Shown piece after piece: positions 33,754 to 39,144 of a DNA stretch of 39,144 bases (positions within the stretch are counted from its first letter, which is position 1; every line of letters starts with the position of its first letter). Location: assembly GCA_945902215.1 (NCBI GenBank), contig CAMDML010000025.1, forward strand, positions 1 to 39,144, in the 5' to 3' direction. The position numbers and the translations under genes are program-made. Under the pieces are notes generated by a model, which did no database searches, was not told where the DNA came from, and worked only from the letters and a program-made list of their open reading frames with translations. The DNA is from Klebsiella pneumoniae. GTDB lineage: Bacteria > Pseudomonadota > Gammaproteobacteria > Pseudomonadales > Pseudohongiellaceae.

Positions 33754-34932
33754 ATGAAGTTAGCACAAGGTATGTCCCGGCTCGGCACTGAGTCGGCGTT
33801 CAAGATTCTGGCCAAAGCGAAGGCCTTGGAGGCGCAGGGCCGCAGCATCGTCAACCTCGGCATCGGTTCGCCCGATTTCCGTACCCCGCAAAACATCGTC
33901 GAAGCCGGCAAGAAAGCCATCGATGATGGCTTTCACTTCTACACACCCGCCAAAGGCCTGCCCGAACTGCGTGAAGCCGTTGTGCAGGACATCCAGAAAT
34001 ACCGTGGCGTGAATGTGGACAAGGACAACGTGATGATCGTGCCTGGCGGCAAGCCGACGATGTTCTTTGCGATCATGATGTTCGGCGAACCCGGCGCGGA
34101 GATCATGTACCCGAACCCGGGCTTCCCGATTTATGAGTCGATGATCAAGTTCACCGGTGCGAAAGCGGTGCCGATCGAATTACTTGAATCTTCCGGTTTC
34201 GGATTCGATCCCGACCGGGTACTGGCACAGATCACGCCCAACACCCGGCTCATCATCATCAACACGCCCGCAAACCCGACCGGGGGTGTGCTGGAGCGCG
34301 ATGTAATTGAACGTTTCGTGAAGGGCCTTGAAAAGCATCCGCATGTCACCCTGTTGTCTGACGAAATCTACGCGCGCCTGACCTACGACGGCTTGCCGCA
34401 TGTCAGCTTCCTGGAATATGAATCAATCCGCGATCGTACAATTCTGCTCGACGGCTGGAGCAAGACCTTCTCCATGACTGGCTGGCGCCTCGGTTACGGC
34501 GTGTGGCCCGCTACTTTGATCGACCATGCCGAACGTTTGCAGATCAACAGCAACTCCTGCCCCTCAGCACCCATCCAGCGCGCCGGTATCGAAGCCCTGT
34601 TGGGACCACAGGACGCCGTGGACATGATGCTGCGCACCTTTGACGAACGCCGCAAATTAATCGTGCAACTGCTGAACGACGTGCCCGGCATTTCCTGCAT
34701 TACGCCGAAGGGCGCGTTCTATGCCTTCCCGAACATCACTGGCACCGGCATGAAATCCAAACAGCTCGAAGAACTGCTGCTGGAAGAAGCCGGTGTTGCC
34801 ACCGTGGCGGGCACCAGCTTTGGTCATCTCGGCGAAGGTTATATCCGCTTCAGCTACGCGAGCAGCACGGAGAACATCAAGGAAGCGCTGCGCCGCGTAA
34901 AAGATCTGCTATCCGCTCGCAAACAAAAATAG
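33754..34932 (+). CDS. PLP-dependent aminotransferase, class I/II (aspartate aminotransferase family)
   Basis: The 392-residue enzyme shows IVNLGIGSPDFRTP (32-45), YTPAKGLPELREAV (63-76), INTPANPTGG with Asn174, SDEIYA with Asp203 and Tyr206, the PLP lysine Lys237 in SKTFSMTGWRLGYG, and a C-terminal YIRFSYASS with the substrate-carboxylate Arg. The cofactor-phosphate region reads VPGGKPTMF (96-104), where many class I enzymes have a Gly-Ala-Gln/Asn type sequence; such PGGKP members form their own group. The substrate pair is not predictable. AAGGGG precedes the ATG by about 6 nt. The rhodanese gene follows after 25 nt and the GH84-like gene 5 nt later, so the three may be one operon. Confidence 0.9.
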   Translation: MKLAQGMSRLGTESAFKILAKAKALEAQGRSIVNLGIGSPDFRTPQNIVEAGKKAIDDGFHFYTPAKGLPELREAVVQDIQKYRGVNVDKDNVMIVPGGKPTMFFAIMMFGEPGAEIMYPNPGFPIYESMIKFTGAKAVPIELLESSGFGFDPDRVLAQITPNTRLIIINTPANPTGGVLERDVIERFVKGLEKHPHVTLLSDEIYARLTYDGLPHVSFLEYESIRDRTILLDGWSKTFSMTGWRLGYGVWPATLIDHAERLQINSNSCPSAPIQRAGIEALLGPQDAVDMMLRTFDERRKLIVQLLNDVPGISCITPKGAFYAFPNITGTGMKSKQLEELLLEEAGVATVAGTSFGHLGEGYIRFSYASSTENIKEALRRVKDLLSARKQK

Positions 34933-34957
34933 CTTTTGGTAAATGAGGTAAATTGTC

Positions 34958-35332
34958 ATGAAAATCACCTTCAGAAAACTGACTGCACTGCTGGTTTTGT
35001 TGGCCTCTGCAAGCACGGCCTGGGCTGAACCGGTTTGGATTGATGTGCGCACCACCGAAGAGTTTGCTGTCGATCACATCGACGGCGACGTCAACATCCC
35101 TTTGGCTGAGCTCGATGCCGCGGCACTCGCAACGCAGTATGGCAAGGATGCCGAAATCGCGTTGTATTGCCGCAGCGGCAATCGCGCCGGTCAAGCAGAA
35201 GCACTGCTTGAAGCTGCAGGCTTCACCCAAGTCAGCAACGCAGGCGGTATCGGCGATGTGCGTGAGCTGCGCAAAATCGCGGCCGCTGCCGCTTCCAGCG
35301 CCAGCGACGTACCCAGCCCGGATAGCCGTTAA
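34958..35332 (+). CDS. Exported single-domain rhodanese (PspE-like)
   Basis: The 124 residues have a signal peptide (1-23, ending ASTAWA) and one rhodanese domain: VWIDVRTTEEFAVDHIDGDVNIPL (26-49), the active-site loop YCRSGNRAGQA with Cys71, and NAGGIGDVRE near the end. A low-complexity Ala/Ser tail follows. Rhodaneses transfer sulfane sulfur to thiophilic acceptors; the periplasmic PspE of E. coli is similar in size and location. It is 25 nt after the aminotransferase and 5 nt before the GH84-like gene. The active loop CRSGNRA is the usual six-residue form, so it should be catalytically competent. Confidence 0.9.
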   Translation: MKITFRKLTALLVLLASASTAWAEPVWIDVRTTEEFAVDHIDGDVNIPLAELDAAALATQYGKDAEIALYCRSGNRAGQAEALLEAAGFTQVSNAGGIGDVRELRKIAAAAASSASDVPSPDSR

Positions 35333-35337
35333 TTCCT

Positions 35338-36426
35338 GTGCCTGAAACTGCCGCGAGAAACAGCCTGGCTCAATTCAGACTGGGTGTCGTGGAGGGCTAC
35401 TTTGGACGCCAGTGGAGCTGGCAGGCGCGGCGTGATTATGCGCCGTTCCTCGCCACGCAGGGTTGCAACAGCTACATCTACGCACCCAAGAACGATGTTT
35501 GGCTGCGCAAGCAATGGCATGTGCCCTTTCCGCTGTCACATCTGAATGCCCTGAAAGATCTGCAAGGCGAATACCGCAAGCACAAAATTGAATTTGGCAT
35601 TGGCCTGAGTCCCTTTGAGCTTTACAAGGATTTCTCGGCGCGCAACCGCGATCTGTTGCGGCGCAAGCTGGACGAAATCAATGTGATCGGTCCCGATACC
35701 CTCTGCATCCTGTTCGACGACATGATGGGTGATCTGCGTGATCTCGCCCACGCTCAGCTTGCCATCATGGATTACGTCACCGAGCACAGCACGGCGCAGC
35801 ATTTCGTTATCTGCCCGACCTATTATTCATACGATCCGCTTCTTACGCGCCACTTCGGCGCTCAGCCTGAGCATTATCTGGAGGATCTGGGCAAAGGGCT
35901 CGCTGCGACCGTAGACTTTTTCTGGACCGGGCCAAAGGTGATCTCCAATACCTACCCACGCGCGCATCTGCTGGAAGTAGCAGACAAACTCCGCCGCAAA
36001 CCCCTGCTGTGGGACAACTACCCGGTCAATGACGCGAAACGGCTGGCACCCTTCCTGCATCTGCAACCGCCCGTACGCCACGCGGCGGAACTGCGCGAGC
36101 TGTGCAGTGGTCATCTTGCCAATCCGATGAACCAACCCTACCTGTCGCAACTGCCGCTGTATGGCCTTGCTGCTCTATACGCAAACGAGACTGTCGATCC
36201 GGAAGCTTTGTTAGCCAAAGCCAGCGCCGAGCTCTGCCCGCCTGCGCTCGCGCAAGCACTGCAAGAGGATGTTGGACTGGTGCAAAACTCAGGGCTGGAT
36301 GCGCTGGATGCCTCTGCCAAAGAAAAACTTCTGGGCAAATATGCGGCCATCAAACACCCGATGGCGGAAGAAGTGTGTGGTTGGCTGCGCGGAGAATATG
36401 CCTTCGATCCCGCCTGCTTGACCTGA
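35338..36426 (+). CDS. GH84-like beta-N-acetylglucosaminidase, cytoplasmic
   Basis: The 362 residues match the NAGidase (GH84, O-GlcNAcase/hyaluronidase) pattern: opening GVVEGYFGRQWSWQARRDY (16-34), NSYIYAPKNDVWLRKQW (44-60), a tandem acidic pair Asp127-Asp128 in ILFDDMMGD corresponding to the two catalytic aspartates, then FFWTGPKVIS (194-203) and LLWDNYPVND (223-232). The family cleaves beta-linked GlcNAc by substrate-assisted catalysis. There is no signal peptide. The start is GTG 35338, 5 nt after the rhodanese stop, without a visible Shine-Dalgarno; later starts would cut into the EGYFG motif. Most bacterial GH84 enzymes known to me are secreted, so a cytoplasmic one next to TonB receptors is notable. 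Substrate unknown. Confidence 0.83.
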   Translation: MPETAARNSLAQFRLGVVEGYFGRQWSWQARRDYAPFLATQGCNSYIYAPKNDVWLRKQWHVPFPLSHLNALKDLQGEYRKHKIEFGIGLSPFELYKDFSARNRDLLRRKLDEINVIGPDTLCILFDDMMGDLRDLAHAQLAIMDYVTEHSTAQHFVICPTYYSYDPLLTRHFGAQPEHYLEDLGKGLAATVDFFWTGPKVISNTYPRAHLLEVADKLRRKPLLWDNYPVNDAKRLAPFLHLQPPVRHAAELRELCSGHLANPMNQPYLSQLPLYGLAALYANETVDPEALLAKASAELCPPALAQALQEDVGLVQNSGLDALDASAKEKLLGKYAAIKHPMAEEVCGWLRGEYAFDPACLT

Positions 36427-36453
36427 TCAGAAAGACAAAGCAGCGCCCATAAA

Positions 36454-36476
36454 AAACGGGGCCACTGGCCCCGTTT
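36454..36476 (-). terminator. Intrinsic terminator of the second TonB-receptor gene
   Basis: A perfect 10-bp stem AAACGGGGCC (36454-36463) / GGCCCCGTTT (36467-36476) with a 3-nt loop is followed on the minus strand by a T6 run (36456-36451). It terminates the leftward receptor transcript well. On the plus strand the T-run is only three bases, so action on the GH84 transcript would be weaker. It lies in the 105-nt gap between the two convergent genes. Confidence 0.85.
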
Positions 36477-36531
36477 CAATCCTTGCTGCGCGGTGCCAGA
36501 GTTGAACTCCAACACCTTTCTTTAAGGTCGC

Positions 36532-39144
36532 TTAGAAGTTGTAGTTCAGGCTCAACTGATAACGACGCCCTTCCACATCATAATTGTCGCTGACTGTCTG
36601 CGAACCGCCGCGTGAACCATAGCTGGCCCAAATAGGCGGATTGCGGTCAAACAGGTTCTGTACGTTGAATGCCACGTTCCAGGCTGCGCCATTCGCCATT
36701 TCGCCGTTGTAGGCGATCTGGCCGTTGAGCCAAGTGTTGGAAGCAACGGTAACATCATCAGCATCCACGCCAGCTATCCAAAATCCCGTACCCGCGGTCA
36801 GGGTGGTCGCTTCGATGAAGCGACCCTGGAGCATGACGGACCAGGGACCAAGGCTGTAGGTGGACGTAATCAGTGCCGTGAAGTCAGGCGTGCCCGTGCT
36901 ACCAGCCTGTTCTACGGCAACTGCGCCTGGTGTAGCAACGTTGGAGCGCTCTTTCACGTAACCCGCCAAAGCCCGAACGGTCAGCGACTCAAACTCGTTG
37001 CTGAAGAAGTCCGGTTCCATGCGATAGGATATCTCGGTATCAATACCTTCTACTCTGGCTGAAGCAACGTTCAGGAAGTAGTTGAACACCCGGGTGATGG
37101 AGGTGATACCGGCAGTCACTGTTGGCGGGCCGCCGCGTTCGACGTTAACGCACAGCGCTGTGTTGCCAGCTGCGCATTCGGTCACGATACGCTGAGCACC
37201 CAGCGAGCCTACGGCATCGGTTATATCGATTTCATACCAGTCCGTGGACAACTGCAGACCTTCCAGCCAGGACGGCTGGTAAACGAAGCCTGCTACCAGA
37301 GTATCGGCGAACTCCGGGTTCAGGCCCGGGTTACCACCGGAAACCGTGGTGATCTGGATGTTGGCGCCGTTGTTGAGCGGGTCGTTGACAGCCCCACCAC
37401 CGCCCTGTTGGTCAAAACGTTCGGCGAAGGTTGGCTCACGGACATCGCGTGATTTGGTGGCGCGCAGACGCAGGTCAGAGAACACTTCAAACTCCGTACC
37501 TATTTTCCAGGTATCAACCTTGCCAGTGCGCGAGTAGTTGGATTGACGGAACGCCATCGAACCACCGAGGCGCTGATTACCAGATGCAGATTCCCAAATC
37601 GGAGCCTGCAATTCGGCAAACAGCTCGGTGACGTCATACTCACCCAGCAACAAGGGCACAGTGGAGAACATGTGCAGGTTGGCGCTACCGCCGGTGTAAC
37701 CAGCGGGAATACCGCGAATACCCAGAGCAGGATCGTTCAGGGGTGGTCCAATCATTTCAACATCGCGCGGTGTGCCGCCGTCGGTGAAGGACTGTTCGCG
37801 ATAGTTCACACCACCGGCGAAGGAAACAGGACCGTAGCCCCAACCTTCATAGAGTTCACCACGCAGTAACACCTCGGCGAAATCCTGTTCGATGTTGCCG
37901 AGACCGAATTTGTCGGTACCTGCGTACGCAATAGCTGCTTGGCTGATGTTACCGTTACCCATTACGTTATAGGGCACGCAATCACGTACGGTGTTATCCA
38001 AACCGATCGGGGATGCCAGTGGGATTCTGTCCGTAGGAGCACGGATGCCAGCCGCAATTTCCCAATCGCCGATTTTCGAGAATTTGCCCTTAACTGCAGG
38101 GGACGCCGCCAGCTGTGCCACAGTGGGGTTGACCAGTGTGACGTTACACATGATCGCGCCGGTAGCCGGATTACGTACGGCATCCGCAGCAAGCAGCATG
38201 CGGTCAACGCGTGTCTTGTTGTAAACCTGCGACCGTTTTTCGGATTCACCTGACTGCCAGTTACCACTCAGATCCCAGCCATTGGGTAATACGGAGTTGA
38301 AACCCACAGACCAGGAATTGGTGGTGAATACGTTGTGAGCGCGCTCGTCGAAGCCAATCTCGGGAACGTTATAGAAAGTGCCGATCTTGTTCATCTGGAA
38401 CGAGGTCATGGGCGGCACCTGTGCATCCATGATCGCGGCAACGCTGGCTGGCAGGAACGCGTTGTTACGGAAAACTGTTGCAGTCCACGGAGCTTCCAGT
38501 TCATAGGAGCCACGATGATTCTGGTTGTTGGACTCGGAGCGACCAGTCAGGATTTGACCGAACACTGTGGTGTTGTCCGTCAGGTCGTATTGCACACCGA
38601 CGAAGCCGGAACGGCCCACCACTTCGGCAGCATCGGCGCCACCAGCGCCGAAGGCGCGGTTGGCAGTAGCGCACTCGGGGCCACCCGACATGGAAGCGGT
38701 GCCGCCCAGTGCAGTAACGCTGCCGTTTACAAACGGAGTAATCCCAGAGCCGTCAGGCAGGAATTTCATGCGGTTCAGCGGCGTACCGGGAGCACTGATC
38801 AGGCCGTAGGGGGAATGCTGCGAGGAGCAGACATTGGGCAAGGTCAGACGCTGCGGTACGTTTGGTGTGGCAGCTGCTGATACCCATGCCGGGTTGGTTA
38901 CATGGCCCCAGCGCTGATAGAAATCAGGATCCAGATCTTCGGGACGACGTTCGATGTTGTTGATGTACTTTTCATCGAACGAAGCGATGATATTCAGACG
39001 TTCGCCGAACTGTCTGCCACCGGCGACCGACACGTTGTAACGGTCGCCATCACCCACTTCGGTGATACCCGTACCGGCCTGGACTTTCAGACCCTGAAAC
39101 TCACGGTCAAGGACGAAGTTGGTCACACCGCCGAGGGCATCGGC
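36532..39144 (-). CDS. TonB-dependent outer-membrane receptor (5' end outside window)
   Basis: The frame runs off the right edge. About 870 residues of the barrel remain, starting inside the plug end (ADALGGVTNFVLDREF) and finishing with RRYQLSLNYNF. The signal peptide and most of the plug are outside the window. It is a paralogue of the receptor at 30292: both have TTVSGGNP, a VYQPxWLEGxQ segment followed by DWY, an IV-x2-C...C loop (TECAAGNTALC here), and a CNVT...C pair. A strong terminator follows its stop codon. Barrel size again fits a siderophore or oligosaccharide receptor. The open frame seems intact. The GTG/Met near 39126 is internal and is not the real start. Confidence 0.92.
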   Translation of the reverse strand, partial: ADALGGVTNFVLDREFQGLKVQAGTGITEVGDGDRYNVSVAGGRQFGERLNIIASFDEKYINNIERRPEDLDPDFYQRWGHVTNPAWVSAAATPNVPQRLTLPNVCSSQHSPYGLISAPGTPLNRMKFLPDGSGITPFVNGSVTALGGTASMSGGPECATANRAFGAGGADAAEVVGRSGFVGVQYDLTDNTTVFGQILTGRSESNNQNHRGSYELEAPWTATVFRNNAFLPASVAAIMDAQVPPMTSFQMNKIGTFYNVPEIGFDERAHNVFTTNSWSVGFNSVLPNGWDLSGNWQSGESEKRSQVYNKTRVDRMLLAADAVRNPATGAIMCNVTLVNPTVAQLAASPAVKGKFSKIGDWEIAAGIRAPTDRIPLASPIGLDNTVRDCVPYNVMGNGNISQAAIAYAGTDKFGLGNIEQDFAEVLLRGELYEGWGYGPVSFAGGVNYREQSFTDGGTPRDVEMIGPPLNDPALGIRGIPAGYTGGSANLHMFSTVPLLLGEYDVTELFAELQAPIWESASGNQRLGGSMAFRQSNYSRTGKVDTWKIGTEFEVFSDLRLRATKSRDVREPTFAERFDQQGGGGAVNDPLNNGANIQITTVSGGNPGLNPEFADTLVAGFVYQPSWLEGLQLSTDWYEIDITDAVGSLGAQRIVTECAAGNTALCVNVERGGPPTVTAGITSITRVFNYFLNVASARVEGIDTEISYRMEPDFFSNEFESLTVRALAGYVKERSNVATPGAVAVEQAGSTGTPDFTALITSTYSLGPWSVMLQGRFIEATTLTAGTGFWIAGVDADDVTVASNTWLNGQIAYNGEMANGAAWNVAFNVQNLFDRNPPIWASYGSRGGSQTVSDNYDVEGRRYQLSLNYNF

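Noticed and set aside
36485..36530. tRNA-like fragment (GAGTTGAACTC near GGTGCC) after the terminator
   Set aside because: It resembles a T-arm, but the flanking bases do not pair as a T-stem and no acceptor or anticodon arm can be drawn.

Overview
This window looks like a chromosomal segment of a gammaproteobacterium of moderately high GC, probably from the Pseudomonas/Cellvibrio side of the class; that placement is an inference. The main evidence is gene order. moeB-prmC-prfA-hemA on the minus strand faces, across a divergent promoter region, a TPR lipoprotein gene, lolB, ispE, tRNA-Gln, prs, rplY, pth and ychF on the plus strand. From memory this is the arrangement in Pseudomonas aeruginosa (PA4663-PA4673). 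Two very large TonB-dependent receptors suggest an aquatic or polymer-scavenging lifestyle. I see no phage, insertion sequence, integrase, CRISPR array or secondary-metabolite cluster.

Layout. 1-319 is non-coding. 320-6731 (minus) holds hemA, prfA, prmC and moeB, coupled by ATGA overlaps or a 1-nt gap, followed by a YceI protein, a small DUF4156-type lipoprotein and the DEAD-box helicase gene rhlB. 6981-14062 (plus) is the lolB/ispE/prs/rplY/pth/ychF housekeeping block. 14072-15088 (minus) is a lower-GC orphan encoding a DUF4214-like domain fused to a methyltransferase. 15235-16622 has tRNA-Met, an OxyR-like LysR regulator lacking the peroxidatic cysteine, and a divergent small membrane protein. 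16638-18648 (minus) is mpl plus a LON-domain protein. 18783-21532 (plus) is a pyrophosphate-type phosphofructokinase, an AEC transporter and a small TPR protein. 21571-25706 has pdxH, a beta-hydroxyacid dehydrogenase, an HNH nuclease, and a thioesterase-bcp-ybfF operon. 25707-26125 is an AT-rich gap, followed by a two-gene cell-envelope operon of unknown function. 27982-30308 has a RidA-family gene, tRNA-Thr and pgi. 30292-39144 has two paralogous TonB receptors on the minus strand around a plus-strand trio: aminotransferase, exported rhodanese and a GH84-like glycosidase.

How the genes work together. Translation is heavily represented: release factor 1 with its methyltransferase PrmC, peptidyl-tRNA hydrolase, ribosomal protein L25, YchF and three tRNAs. 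Precursor supply is represented by Prs (PRPP), IspE (isoprenoids), HemA (tetrapyrroles), PdxH (PLP) and MoeB (molybdopterin). Envelope functions include LolB, Mpl and several lipoproteins. Central carbon metabolism has Pgi and a probable reversible PPi-dependent PFK.

The points most worth a second look are: the ispE stop codon inside tRNA-Gln; the OxyR-like protein with His in place of the peroxidatic Cys; identical GC-rich discriminators at two unlinked tRNA promoters; the structured rplY leader; a GH84-like enzyme without a signal peptide; the orphan DUF4214-methyltransferase; and the unknown lipoprotein/exported-protein pair. I did not find a clearly new multi-gene system. The unknown envelope pair and the receptor-flanked GH84 trio are the best candidates.
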